This document shows, in pieces, positions 25,895 to 35,831 of a DNA stretch of 64,000 bases (within the stretch, counting starts at the first letter, position 1; every line of letters starts with the position of its first letter). The stretch is from assembly GCA_949878435.1 (NCBI GenBank), contig CATLAK010000004.1:62001-126000 (forward strand), written 5' to 3'. A program made the translations under genes and the position numbers. The notes beneath the pieces were generated by a model that worked only from the letters and a program-made list of their open reading frames with translations, did not search any database and was not told the DNA's origin. Source of the stretch: an uncultured Lachnospiraceae bacterium (GTDB lineage: Bacteria; Bacillota; Clostridia; Lachnospirales; Lachnospiraceae).

Positions 25895-28132
25895 TTATAC
25901 CCTTACCTTGGTGCCTTTTCCGTCTCTTTTGGCTGTTTTCAGCTTATTGAGGTCGAGGGACTTTTCCTTGTACTGAATGACCGCTTCCGCGCCGCTTCTG
26001 GTATAGTAGACATTTTCGATAGAATCACTCCCGCTTAACTTCATCCCCCGCACACCGATTGCATTTTTCTTTTTTTCGGGAATCTCTTCCACTGCAAATT
26101 TTAGGAAGTACCCTTCCTGCGTCTGCAGTACGATCTGCTTCTGGTCGTTTAAGACGACGACGCTTACCACTTCGTCCTCGTCGGTCAGCTTGGTTGCCGC
26201 AACCGTACGCTTTGCAACGTCAAACTCACCGCCATCCACCACCTTCATCATGGCAAGTTTGGTGACGAAGATCATGCGGTAGAGATTTAAGCTCGTCTGG
26301 CTTGCCGCAGCAATCACGATTTCTTTTTCCCCATTGAAATTACTGATATTATCTATAGGAACCCCTTTGTCCCTGAATTTGCCAAAGGGAATATCCATGA
26401 CCTTCACCGTGTGGAGCTGTCCGGTATTGGTAAAGATGCAGATTCTTCCTGTATTTTTGCAGGGCAGCACATATTTATTTTCTGCCTCCGCCGCCTCTTT
26501 ATTGCGCTCATACGCAGCTGTATCTATGGTTCTGGTATAGCCAAAGCGGTCCATAAGGAAGATTACTTCCATCTCTTCCGCCTTCTTTTCCACATAAACC
26601 GCTTCCGCCGCATTTTCAATGACCGTTTTTCTTGGGCGGGCATAACTCTTTCTGATCTCATCCAGTTCATTGATGATGACCTGTGCCATGGAGTCGCGCC
26701 GGTCCAGAATATCTTCATAGCGATAGATATTCGCCATGGTTTCCTCATGTTCGTTGATCAGCGCTTCTAACTCCAGTCCGATCAGCTTATACAGGCGCAT
26801 TTCCAGGATGGCATTTGCCTGTTTTTCCGTGAACATCAGCTGCGCCGCCATAATCTTGGATTCCTTGGAGCGGAACCGGATGCCCTCCACCTTTCCATTC
26901 ATCAGGCACTCCTTTGCCATGGTTCTGTCCTTGGATCCTCTTAAGATCTCAATCACAAGGTCAATCACATTGCACGCCTTGATAAGACCTTCCTGAATTT
27001 CCTTCCGCTCACGCTCTTTTGCAAGGAGGGTAGTATATTTTCTCTTGGCAACCTGGAACTGAAAATCAACATTATGCTTGATAATCTGCCGAAGTCCCAT
27101 GACTTCCGGACGTCCGTCTGCAATGGCAAGCATATTTACACCGAAAGTATCTTCAAGCCTCGTCTTTTTGTAAAGCATATTGATAAAATTATCTACATCC
27201 GCATCCTTCTTAAGTTCAATGACGATGCGAATGCCCTCTTTGGAAGACTGGTTGGAAATATCCACGATATCCTGTGTCTTTTTGGTCTCCGAAAGCGCTG
27301 CCACATCCATCAGGAATTTGGAGATATTTGCCCCGATCATGGGATAGGGAATCTCACTGATGACCACATTGGTCTTTCCTGCTTTTCCTTTTTCAATATC
27401 CACTTTTCCCCTGACCTTGATTTTCCCTGTGCCGGTCTCATAAATATCCAGAAGGTCATCCTTGTTGATTACAATACCGCCGGTGGGGAAATCAGGTCCC
27501 TTTATATATTTCATCAGTTCCTTCGTGGTGATAGATTCATCTTGCATGTAAGCCTTTACCGCATTTGCCACCTCACCTAAATTGTGAGGCGGGATGCTGG
27601 TTGCCATACCTACTGCAATCCCTTCAGAACCATTCACAAGAAGGTTAGGGAATTTCACAGGCAGCACGCTGGGCTCCTTTTCCGTCTCATCAAAGTTGGG
27701 AACAAAATCCACCACGTCTTTATCCAAATCAGATAAAAAGAATTCCTGGGTGACTTTCGTAAGACGCGCTTCCGTATAACGCATGGCAGCGGCGCCGTCC
27801 CCTTCGATGTTGCCAAAGTTGCCGTGCCCGTCTATTAAGGGAAGTCCTTTCTTAAATTCCTGGGTCATGACCACCAGTGCTTCATAAATGGAGCTGTCGC
27901 CGTGGGGATGATATTTACCCATGGTATCCCCCACGATACGGGCGCTCTTCCGATAAGGTCTGTCGTACCGGATTCCCAGCTCATGCATATCGTACAGCAC
28001 TCTTCTCTGCACCGGCTTTAAGCCGTCCCTGGCATCCGGAAGCGCTCTTGCGATGATGACGCTCATGGCATAGTCGATATAAGATTTCTGCATGACCTCG
28101 GAATACTCTGTTTTAATGATCTTTTCTTCCAT
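25895..28132 (-). CDS. parC: DNA topoisomerase IV subunit A (ParC-type)
   Basis: This is the DNA-cutting subunit of a type IIA topoisomerase, which relaxes and decatenates DNA. The active-site tyrosine is Tyr119 in [10 protein letters not shown]. The quinolone region reads [15 protein letters not shown], with Ser80 and Glu84 matching ParC numbering and chemistry rather than the usual Asp of GyrA. The C-terminal domain lacks the GyrA box QRRGGKG and shows only GKFRDKG at the like position. At 745 residues it is shorter than GyrA. These features favour topoisomerase IV over gyrase. The partner subunit is directly upstream. Confidence 0.85.
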   Translation of the reverse strand: MEEKIIKTEYSEVMQKSYIDYAMSVIIARALPDARDGLKPVQRRVLYDMHELGIRYDRPYRKSARIVGDTMGKYHPHGDSSIYEALVVMTQEFKKGLPLIDGHGNFGNIEGDGAAAMRYTEARLTKVTQEFFLSDLDKDVVDFVPNFDETEKEPSVLPVKFPNLLVNGSEGIAVGMATSIPPHNLGEVANAVKAYMQDESITTKELMKYIKGPDFPTGGIVINKDDLLDIYETGTGKIKVRGKVDIEKGKAGKTNVVISEIPYPMIGANISKFLMDVAALSETKKTQDIVDISNQSSKEGIRIVIELKKDADVDNFINMLYKKTRLEDTFGVNMLAIADGRPEVMGLRQIIKHNVDFQFQVAKRKYTTLLAKERERKEIQEGLIKACNVIDLVIEILRGSKDRTMAKECLMNGKVEGIRFRSKESKIMAAQLMFTEKQANAILEMRLYKLIGLELEALINEHEETMANIYRYEDILDRRDSMAQVIINELDEIRKSYARPRKTVIENAAEAVYVEKKAEEMEVIFLMDRFGYTRTIDTAAYERNKEAAEAENKYVLPCKNTGRICIFTNTGQLHTVKVMDIPFGKFRDKGVPIDNISNFNGEKEIVIAAASQTSLNLYRMIFVTKLAMMKVVDGGEFDVAKRTVAATKLTDEDEVVSVVVLNDQKQIVLQTQEGYFLKFAVEEIPEKKKNAIGVRGMKLSGSDSIENVYYTRSGAEAVIQYKEKSLDLNKLKTAKRDGKGTKVRV

Positions 28133-28151
28133 GTAGACTTTCCCTCACTTC

Positions 28152-30074
28152 TTAAATATCCAGTTCCGCATCGGTGGCGTGTTCATAGATAAATGCCTTT
28201 CTGGGCGGCACTTCCGTTCCCATCAGCATTTCCGTCACCTCCGATGCCATACGCGCATCTTCAATTTCCACCTGCTTTAAGATTCTGCTCTCAGGATTTA
28301 AGGTAGTTTCCCAAAGCTGGTCCGCATCCATTTCACCCAGGCCTTTATATCTTTGCAGGGTAAAAGGACCTTTATGACGCTTCCGGTACTGGTCTAACGC
28401 CTTGTCATCATAAAGATATTCTTCTTTTCCCTTGCTGGGCATGGCTTTATACAAGGGGGGCATGGCAATGTACACATGTCCTTCATAAATAAGCTCAGGC
28501 ATGAACCTGTAAAACAACGTTAATAGTAAGGTAGAAATATGAGCGCCGTCCACGTCCGCATCCGCCATGATAATAATCTTGTCATAACGAAGCTTTGTGA
28601 TATCAAAATCATTCCCATAGCCTTCTGAAAAACCGCACCCGAATGCATTGATCATGGTCTTGATTTCCGCATTGGCAAGGACCTTGTCGATGCTTGCTTT
28701 TTCCACATTTAAGATCTTTCCGCGGATGGGGAGAATCGCCTGAAATGCACGATTTCTTGCAGTCTTTGCGCTGCCTCCTGCAGAATCCCCCTCTACAATG
28801 AATATTTCGCATTTTGATGCATCTTTTGACTCACAATTGGCAAGTTTTCCGTTGGAATCAAAGGAGAACTTCTGCTTCGTCAGCATGTTCGTCTTTGCCT
28901 TCTCCTCGGTCTTGCGGATCTTTGCCGCCTTCTCTGCACAGCCTATGATGTTCTTAAGGGTTTCAAGATTACGGTCAAAATAACGCACCAATTCATCGCC
29001 AGTCACCTTGGAAACCACCTTGGAGGCGTCCTGGTTGTCCAGTTTGGTCTTGGTCTGCCCCTCAAACCTAGGATCCGGATGCTTGATGGAAATAACGGCA
29101 GTCATTCCGTTACGTACATCCGCACCGGTAAAATTGGCGTCTTTTTCTTTTAAGATGTTCAACTCTCTTGCGTAAGTATTGATAATATTAGTAAATGCCG
29201 TCTTGAATCCGGTCAGATGGGTGCCGCCCTCTGAATTGTAGATATTGTTGCAAAATCCAAGCACATTCTCATGAAACTCATTGATGTACTGGAATGCGCC
29301 CTCCACAGAGATGCCTTCGCTTTCCCCCTTAAAATAAATCACATCGCAGACCGCTTCCGTGGATTTGTTCATATCCTTGATAAATCCAATGATGCCGTCC
29401 GGCTCATGATATTCAATATGTTCTGTCTCTTCTTTTCTCTTATCTTCAAAGACAATGGTAAGCGCAGGGTTTAAATAAGCCGTTTCGTGCATCCTGCTCT
29501 TTATTTCATCTTCCTTGAATCTAGTCCGGTCAAAAATCGTATCGTCGGGGAGAAAATTGATGCGGGTTCCGCTTCCCTTTGCCCTGCCCACCACCGGAAG
29601 CAGACCGTCCACCAGTTCTATGGTTGGATTGCCGCGCTCATACCGGTCTTCATACAGATGACCGCCGTGTTTGACCTGTACCGTCAGATAGGTGGAAAGT
29701 GCATTGACTACGGACGAACCTACGCCGTGAAGTCCTCCGCTGGTCTTATAGGCGGTATCGTCGAACTTTCCTCCTGCGTGAAGGGTGGTAAATACCAGCC
29801 GTTCTGCGCTGACTCCTTTTTCATGCATGCCCACCGGAATGCCACGCCCATCATCTTCAATGGTGGCAGAACCATCCGCTTCAAGGGTGACATAAATCGT
29901 ATTACAAAACCCTGCAAGATGCTCGTCCACCGCATTGTCTACAATCTCGTAAATCAAATGATTCAGTCCCTTGGTGGAAACACTGCCGATGTACATTCCC
30001 GGTCTTCTTCTTACGGCTTCCAGCCCTTCTAACACGGTGATGCTGGATGCATCATAAACTGCTGCTTTTGACAT
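28152..30074 (-). CDS. parE: DNA topoisomerase IV subunit B (ParE-type)
   Basis: This 640-residue subunit binds ATP through a GHKL domain (EIVDNAVDEHLAG, DDGRGIPVGMH, GGLHGVGSSVVNAL) and closes on DNA with its TOPRIM domain (VEGDSAGGSAK, DADVDGAHI). A C-terminal QRYKGLGEMDADQLWETT segment is present. The call as ParE rather than GyrB rests on its partner, because the two B subunits are hard to tell apart. The ATG has an AGAGG site. It precedes parC by 19 bp. Confidence 0.85.
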   Translation of the reverse strand: MSKAAVYDASSITVLEGLEAVRRRPGMYIGSVSTKGLNHLIYEIVDNAVDEHLAGFCNTIYVTLEADGSATIEDDGRGIPVGMHEKGVSAERLVFTTLHAGGKFDDTAYKTSGGLHGVGSSVVNALSTYLTVQVKHGGHLYEDRYERGNPTIELVDGLLPVVGRAKGSGTRINFLPDDTIFDRTRFKEDEIKSRMHETAYLNPALTIVFEDKRKEETEHIEYHEPDGIIGFIKDMNKSTEAVCDVIYFKGESEGISVEGAFQYINEFHENVLGFCNNIYNSEGGTHLTGFKTAFTNIINTYARELNILKEKDANFTGADVRNGMTAVISIKHPDPRFEGQTKTKLDNQDASKVVSKVTGDELVRYFDRNLETLKNIIGCAEKAAKIRKTEEKAKTNMLTKQKFSFDSNGKLANCESKDASKCEIFIVEGDSAGGSAKTARNRAFQAILPIRGKILNVEKASIDKVLANAEIKTMINAFGCGFSEGYGNDFDITKLRYDKIIIMADADVDGAHISTLLLTLFYRFMPELIYEGHVYIAMPPLYKAMPSKGKEEYLYDDKALDQYRKRHKGPFTLQRYKGLGEMDADQLWETTLNPESRILKQVEIEDARMASEVTEMLMGTEVPPRKAFIYEHATDAELDI

Positions 30075-30114
30075 TTATCGCAAACCTCTTTCTTCATAAT
30101 GAGTGCTTCTTTTA

Positions 30115-30978
30115 CTAAATCTTTTTGCAGCAGGCAACTGCCAAAGATCCCGGTCCGATGTGACATGCAACGCTTAAGGAAAGAGGATTGATTACGATAT
30201 CAAATCCGGGAAATTCCTTCAAAAGTTCGTCTGCAAACTGCTTCGCCGCATTTAAGTCTTTCGTGTATGCCACCTGAAGCCAGATGTTATCTGCATTGGC
30301 GCCGCCGAAACGGGTTTCCATGTCATTTCTGATGGCGTTTATCATAATCGATTTACCCTGCGTTGCCGTTCTTGCCTTGGCAAAAGCATCCAGCTTATCT
30401 CCCTGAATCGTAAGCACCGGTTTCAGCTTAAGAATCGTTCCGATGGCTGCCGCTGCCGGTGTGATCCTTCCGCCCTTTTTCAGATAATATAAGGTGTCCA
30501 GCATGATATAAATGCTGGAATTAAATTTGTCATTTTCAAGAAATTCCTTGATCTGTGCTGCGTCCATCTCTTTTTCGGCAAGCATTTTGGCATCCAGCGC
30601 CGACTGCCTCTGGGTCACGGAAATCCGCTGATTGTTCACCACCTGAACTTTTCCGTCATAGTCTTCCGAAAGCATGATGGCACTTTGGCAGGAGCCGGAC
30701 AGCCCGCTGCTCATGGGGATATACACAATCTCATCATATTCCTTTAATGTTTCATCCCAGAGGTTCATCACGGATTCAGGCGACGGCTGGCTGGTGACCA
30801 CATCTGCACCGCCTTCCAGTTTTTCGTAAAATGCCTCCTGGGTCAGTGTGATATCCTCAAAAAAAGTTTCCTCTCCTATCATAAAAGGCATTGGCAGGAC
30901 TATAATCCCAAGTTCCTTTGCCTCGTCCTGTATAATGCCGCTGTTTGAGTCTGTAACGACCGCAACTTTATGGTTCAA
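30115..30978 (-). CDS. DegV family fatty-acid-binding protein
   Basis: DegV (FakB-type) proteins hold a fatty acid for phosphorylation by a FakA-type kinase. The 287-residue sequence has VVTDSNSGI at the N-terminus, the TSQPSPESV ligand region and the SSGLSGSCQSA motif, then KKGGRITPAAAAIG. A FakA-like protein is encoded 2.2 kb upstream on the same strand, which supports a functional link. The start is TTG with a GGTGA-type site. Confidence 0.9.
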   Translation of the reverse strand: MNHKVAVVTDSNSGIIQDEAKELGIIVLPMPFMIGEETFFEDITLTQEAFYEKLEGGADVVTSQPSPESVMNLWDETLKEYDEIVYIPMSSGLSGSCQSAIMLSEDYDGKVQVVNNQRISVTQRQSALDAKMLAEKEMDAAQIKEFLENDKFNSSIYIMLDTLYYLKKGGRITPAAAAIGTILKLKPVLTIQGDKLDAFAKARTATQGKSIMINAIRNDMETRFGGANADNIWLQVAYTKDLNAAKQFADELLKEFPGFDIVINPLSLSVACHIGPGSLAVACCKKI

Positions 30979-31053
30979 TTTCTTTCACCGTTCCTTTCTT
31001 AATATACAACATATTGTGCAGTTCCCCAAAGGGCGCACAAATATATCTTACTG

Positions 31054-33114
31054 TCAGATTGTTCTAAAGTCAATAAAATTTCCAGCATTTTCATTCAAAT
31101 ACCGTTTAAGCGGAGCACATCTTTCCGTTTCCAGATTTTCATCCTCCAAAAGCAGCCGATCTACCGTCATGCTGATCTTTTTGAGGATTTCTGAATCCTG
31201 ATAAATGTCTGCAAGACGGAATTCCATGGCGCCGCTTTGCCGGATGCCGAAAAGATCTCCCGGACCCCGCAGCTTCAAGTCCTCTTCTGCAATATAAAAT
31301 CCATCATTTGACCGATTTAAAATCTTCAGCCTGTCCATGGATTTTTCTTTGTCGGAGCAATTGATAAAAATGCAATAGGACTGTTCCGCCCCGCGTCCGA
31401 TCCGCCCACGCAGCTGATGGAGCTGGGCGAGACCGAAACGCTCTGCATTTTCAATCATCATCACGGTGGCTTTAGGAACATTGATTCCGACTTCAATGAC
31501 CGTAGTGGATACCAGCACATGGACATCGCCGGCGGCAAAAGCTTCCATGATTCTTTTTTTATCTGCCGGTTTCATTTTTCCGTGGAGAATCTCCACATGA
31601 ATGTCCGGCGGCAGCGTACTTTTGAGCTTCTCGCCGTAATCCGTCACATTTTCCAGCTCCTCCATCCCCTCGTCGCTGGCTTCCACCATAGGACAGATCA
31701 CATATGCCTGGTTCCCTTTCCGCACTTCCTTTGTGATAAATTCGTACGCTTTGTTCCGGTAAGAGGTTCCTACCACGCAGTTTTTGACTGGTAATCTGTT
31801 GGCAGGCAGTTCATCCACCACAGACAGATGTAAATCTCCATAGAGGATGATTGCCAATGTTCTGGGAATCGGGGTAGCGCTCATCACAAGGACATGGGTC
31901 TTTCCTCCTTTTTCGCTTAATATCTCCCTTTGCCGTACGCCGAAGCGATGCTGTTCGTCTGTAATGACCAGCGCCAGATTCTGATAATTCACCTTTTCCT
32001 GTATCAGCGCATGGGTCCCGATAATAAGATTTGCTTCCCCCTCTTCTATTTGACGGTAAATCTCTTTTTTTCTGGCGGCGCTTACAGAACCGGTAAGGAG
32101 TACGGGCTTAAAAGGAAGGTCATATTTCCGGGTCATATCGCTTATCTGCTCGAAATGCTGGGATGCCAATATTTCCGTAGGCGCCATAAGCGCCCCTTGA
32201 TATCCGTTGCTCACCGTAAGTAATAGTGCCAGGAAAGCCAGCACCGTCTTGCCCGATCCCACATCTCCCTGCACCAGCCTGTTCATACATTTGCCGCTTA
32301 CAAGATCCCGTTCTATTTCATCCCAAACCTTTAGCTGGGCATTGGTCAGCCGATACGGGAGTCCTTCAAGAAAACGCTTCGTCCATGCCGTCTCGATCAT
32401 GGGATAATCTGCATCGAGAGATTCATTATATTCCTTCATCCGCCTTATGGATAGGAGAAATAAGAAAAATTCATCAAACACCAGCCTCTTGCGCGCCGTA
32501 AGAAGGCTGCCTAAGTCCTTTGGAAAATGAATCTGATACACGGCGCGGGTCCTTGAAATCAATTCATACTCTTTTAAGATATCTGCCGGGAGATATTCTT
32601 CCTCCTCATAGCCGTTAAGCGCCTGCTCCACTGCCTTTGCCACCGTGCGGTTGGTAAGACCTGCAGTAAGGCTGTAGCACGGCCAAAGCTGTCCCATCTT
32701 CTCCTGATATTCAGCCCAGGTATATATTTTGGGCTGATCCATGCGGTATGTACCGTTTTCTGTCTTGATTTTTCCCCGAAACAGATAGGCGCTTCCCGCA
32801 GTGAGCTTACTTTTCAAATACGGCGCATTAAAAAAAGTAAGGGCAATCTTATTTTCGCCATCGCTTCCAATCCCTGTGCCAATCGACAGATTCCGCACCT
32901 TTTTCCACTTAAAGGAAGCCGGAAGAGAAAGTGCAAGCGTAACCGTTTCCATCTTTGCCCCTTCTGCAATCTTTATGGGCGGATCAAACGTCTGGTAATC
33001 CCTTGGATAATAAAGCAGAAGATCTGACGTGGTATGGATTCCGATCCGGTAAAAAAGCTTTGCAGTCTTCTCCCCTATTCCCTTAAGCCGAATGATATCA
33101 TCCGAATATTTCAT
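31054..33114 (-). CDS. recG: ATP-dependent DNA helicase RecG
   Basis: RecG remodels stalled replication forks and Holliday junctions. The 686-residue protein has an N-terminal wedge/OB domain, then a superfamily 2 helicase core with Walker A GDVGSGKTVLA, the DEQH box in ITDEQHRFGVRQR, VMSATPIPRT and the C-terminal QLRGRIGRG and LKLRGPGDLFG motifs. Length is standard. An AAGGAG site precedes the ATG. The preceding gene ends in a terminator, so recG should have its own promoter in the 50 bp before it; I see no clear one. Confidence 0.97.
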   Translation of the reverse strand: MKYSDDIIRLKGIGEKTAKLFYRIGIHTTSDLLLYYPRDYQTFDPPIKIAEGAKMETVTLALSLPASFKWKKVRNLSIGTGIGSDGENKIALTFFNAPYLKSKLTAGSAYLFRGKIKTENGTYRMDQPKIYTWAEYQEKMGQLWPCYSLTAGLTNRTVAKAVEQALNGYEEEEYLPADILKEYELISRTRAVYQIHFPKDLGSLLTARKRLVFDEFFLFLLSIRRMKEYNESLDADYPMIETAWTKRFLEGLPYRLTNAQLKVWDEIERDLVSGKCMNRLVQGDVGSGKTVLAFLALLLTVSNGYQGALMAPTEILASQHFEQISDMTRKYDLPFKPVLLTGSVSAARKKEIYRQIEEGEANLIIGTHALIQEKVNYQNLALVITDEQHRFGVRQREILSEKGGKTHVLVMSATPIPRTLAIILYGDLHLSVVDELPANRLPVKNCVVGTSYRNKAYEFITKEVRKGNQAYVICPMVEASDEGMEELENVTDYGEKLKSTLPPDIHVEILHGKMKPADKKRIMEAFAAGDVHVLVSTTVIEVGINVPKATVMMIENAERFGLAQLHQLRGRIGRGAEQSYCIFINCSDKEKSMDRLKILNRSNDGFYIAEEDLKLRGPGDLFGIRQSGAMEFRLADIYQDSEILKKISMTVDRLLLEDENLETERCAPLKRYLNENAGNFIDFRTI

Positions 33115-33168
33115 TTGGTGCTCCTTATAACCACAACATCTAGATTTTGTTTCTACATTTCATACTAC

Positions 33169-33199
33169 GCAAAAAGGACGGTTACTCCGTCCTTTTTGC
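33169..33199. terminator. Terminator after the FakA-like gene
   Basis: A 13 bp perfect stem GCAAAAAGGACGG/CCGTCCTTTTTGC with a 5-base loop lies right after the stop of the FakA-like gene. Its stem contains the T-tract on either strand, so it could work in both directions. It separates asp23-fakA from recG. Confidence 0.88.
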
Positions 33200-33204
33200 T
33201 GCTT

Positions 33205-34863
33205 TTATTCTGCTGAAATAATATAGTAGTAAATCGGCTGTCCGCCGTATTGCAGTTCAATATCGCAGGAAGGGAACGCCTCTGCAATGCGCCCTCTAAG
33301 CTGCTGTGCCGCTTCTTCCGTAACGTCCGATCCATAATAAACGCTGATCAGTTCTAAATCGTCATTCATCATTTCCTGAACCATCTGATAGGTGACATCA
33401 GCGACATCGCTTCCCACAGACAAAATTCCCGCATCGCCGATTCCCATATAATCGCCCTGTTTGATTTCCTTGTCATCGATCACGGTATCTCTCACAGCAT
33501 AGGTTACCTGACCGGTTTTCACATTGCCGATTTCCTGTTTCATGGTCTCGGCATTTTCATCCGCCGTCATATCGGGAACATAATTGATGATTGCTGTGAT
33601 TCCCTGCGGCACCGTCTTGGTAGGCACCACAACAATCTTCTTATCCTCCACCATCATCTGTGCCTGGTTGGCGGCAAGGATGATGTTTTTATTGTTGGGA
33701 AGAATAAAGACCGTGTCCGCATTCACCTTCTCGATTGCATTCAACATATCTTCCGTGCTGGGGTTCATGGTCTGCCCGCCCTCAATGATATAGTCTACGC
33801 CTAATCCCTTGAAGATCTCATTTATTCCTTCTCCTACAGAAACGGCAATAAATCCTACTTCCTTATGCGGCATAGGCGCTTCCTTTACAGGTTCTATCTC
33901 TGCCTGCCCTGCCTTAAACAGCTTTTCCTGATGTTCCAAACGCATATTGTCGATCTTTAAATTGGATAATGCACCATACTTAAGCGCCTTCTGAATCGCA
34001 AGTCCAGGGTCATTGGTATGTACGTGCACCTTTACCACGTCATCATCCGCTACGACCACGATGGAATCACCGATGGATTCGAGATATTCTTTAAAATCCA
34101 TTTCATTTTTAATGTTAAAGTTTCTGCTCAGCATAATGATGAACTCTGTGCAGTAACCGAATTTAATCTCCATATCAGCCTGCGCGTCCACATTTGCCTT
34201 TACGGGCGATGTGTGTGTGACAGCGCTGATGGTCAGGTCGATCTCCTTGCCAAGGAAAGCATCATAAGCGCCCTTTAGCACCTGCATCAATCCCTGCCCG
34301 CCGGAATCCACGACACCAGCCTGCTTTAATACCGGCAACATCTCCGGGGTCTGTTCCAGAACCTCATCCGCATATTGAATGACCGCATCAAAAAAGGATG
34401 CCAGATCGTCACAGCCTTCATTTGCCAATTCCCTTGCCTTCGTGGCAGCTCCTTTTGCAACCGTTAAGATAGTGCCCTCCTTCGGCTTCATGACCGCCTT
34501 ATAAGCAGTCTCCACCGCCTTCTCAAAGGCGTCTGCGAATACGGGAATATTCAATTCACTCTTGTCCCTGATAGACTTGGTAAATCCCCTGAACAACTGA
34601 GATAAAATAACACCGGAATTTCCTCTTGCACCTCTAAGAGAACCTGAAGATATCGCTTTGCAAAGAGATACCATGTCCGGATTTTCCATAGCGGCAACGT
34701 CCTTTGCAGCAGACATGATCGTAAGCGTCATATTGGTTCCCGTATCACCGTCCGGCACAGGAAATACATTTAAGTCATTAATCCATTCCTTTTTGGATTC
34801 CAGATTTTTGGCTCCGGCTAAGAACATCTTTGCCAGTATCTTAGCGTCGATTGTATTAGTCAC
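33205..34863 (-). CDS. DAK2-domain protein, FakA/YloV-like fatty acid kinase
   Basis: The 552-residue protein has an N-terminal DhaL (DAK2) ATP-binding domain with the metal-binding FPVPDGDTGTNM (Asp38, Asp40) and SGSLRGARGNSGVILSQL, a middle linker domain and a C-terminal DegV-like domain. FakA enzymes phosphorylate fatty acids carried by DegV/FakB proteins. Start is GTG with AAGGAGG 7 bases upstream. It follows asp23 by 12 bp in the arrangement asp23-yloV seen in Bacillus. Confidence 0.93.
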   Translation of the reverse strand: MTNTIDAKILAKMFLAGAKNLESKKEWINDLNVFPVPDGDTGTNMTLTIMSAAKDVAAMENPDMVSLCKAISSGSLRGARGNSGVILSQLFRGFTKSIRDKSELNIPVFADAFEKAVETAYKAVMKPKEGTILTVAKGAATKARELANEGCDDLASFFDAVIQYADEVLEQTPEMLPVLKQAGVVDSGGQGLMQVLKGAYDAFLGKEIDLTISAVTHTSPVKANVDAQADMEIKFGYCTEFIIMLSRNFNIKNEMDFKEYLESIGDSIVVVADDDVVKVHVHTNDPGLAIQKALKYGALSNLKIDNMRLEHQEKLFKAGQAEIEPVKEAPMPHKEVGFIAVSVGEGINEIFKGLGVDYIIEGGQTMNPSTEDMLNAIEKVNADTVFILPNNKNIILAANQAQMMVEDKKIVVVPTKTVPQGITAIINYVPDMTADENAETMKQEIGNVKTGQVTYAVRDTVIDDKEIKQGDYMGIGDAGILSVGSDVADVTYQMVQEMMNDDLELISVYYGSDVTEEAAQQLRGRIAEAFPSCDIELQYGGQPIYYYIISAE

Positions 34864-34875
34864 GTTTAATCCTCC

Positions 34876-35250
34876 TTAATCAATCACTCTAACACCTTCA
34901 ACAAAGATGTTTATTTTTTCGATTTCTATTCCTGTAAATTCCTCGACTTTATATTTTACATTGCTGATCAGATTGTCGGAAACTGCTAAAATGCTTACAC
35001 CGTAAGCCACAATAATATGAAAATTCAATATCAGCTTATTATTTTTGACCGCTACATTGATTCCCCTGGTCATGCTATCCATCTTAAGCAGTTTTACAAG
35101 ACCGTCTTTTACATTAATGCCTGCCATCCCCACAACGCCAAAGCATTCCATCGCCACGCTGCCTGCATACTGGGCAATCACTTCACTGTCAATTGCAATA
35201 CTGCCCATATGCGTATTCATAGAAGTTCCCTTCATGGAAGAATTTTTCAT
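34876..35250 (-). CDS. Asp23/Gls24 family envelope stress protein
   Basis: This 124-residue protein belongs to the Asp23 (YloU) family, linked to the envelope and to alkaline shock in staphylococci. The family segment VIAQYAGSVAMECFGVVGMA and the later YKVEEFTGIEIEKINIFVEGVRV are both present. AAGGAGG precedes the first ATG; further Met codons at 6 and 11 are possible starts. A TATAAT box lies at 35286-35291, but I see only a poor -35 match. It is the first gene of asp23-fakA. Confidence 0.93.
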   Translation of the reverse strand: MKNSSMKGTSMNTHMGSIAIDSEVIAQYAGSVAMECFGVVGMAGINVKDGLVKLLKMDSMTRGINVAVKNNKLILNFHIIVAYGVSILAVSDNLISNVKYKVEEFTGIEIEKINIFVEGVRVID

Positions 35251-35350
35251 AGGCTGCCTCCTTATATTTTGAACATATATTAGTTATTATAACCGTAAAT
35301 TGGAAAAAAAGAAACAAAAAAAATTAAATTGTAAAAAACATTGGAACCGT

Positions 35351-35676
35351 TCAGCCTGTAAGGAATGGAGAGCAGCCCAGGGAGCGGACAGCACGGCGCA
35401 GATGGCGGCACACCTTATGTTTTCCAGTCTCCCCTCAAAATCGGATTTCACTAACAGAATGTGTTTAGGAATTTCAAGACGGTCGGGTCGGAGCCAAGAC
35501 GGCATCCATGCCGTTTGGCTCCTAAAATCGCCATCCATGGCGATTTTACCCTAGGCTCTCTCACATTCTGTAAGTGAAATTGCCGATTTTTCGCAGAGAC
35601 TGGAAAACATAAGGTGTGCCGCCATCTGCGCCGTGCTGTCCGCTCCCTGGGCTGCTCTCCTTTCCTTGCAGGCTGA
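35351..35676. repeat. Giant hairpin element A (about 326 bp)
   Basis: The arms 35351-35463 and 35562-35676 are inverted copies. One block, 35367-35431 against 35596-35660, is perfect for 65 bp. The inner arm has CAAAATCGGATTTCACTAAC opposite a variant with small indels. The centre carries two further hairpins: GGAGCCAA...TTGGCTCC (35490-35522) and AAAATCGCCAT/ATGGCGATTTT (35524-35547). No ORF or transposase is inside. It shares its core with element B. Confidence 0.9.
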
Positions 35677-35831
35677 ACTCATAACAAACCTCACTAAGCG
35701 CTGGTGTTTTAGTAAGACTCCCTATGGAATAAATTTCCTCTCTGAGCTGTACTCTGGCGGTCTGCAAAAACAACATTATTTTCTTCATGTCAGAATACGT
35801 TTCTACAGCTTATGGTTGAGTGATAACGCAG

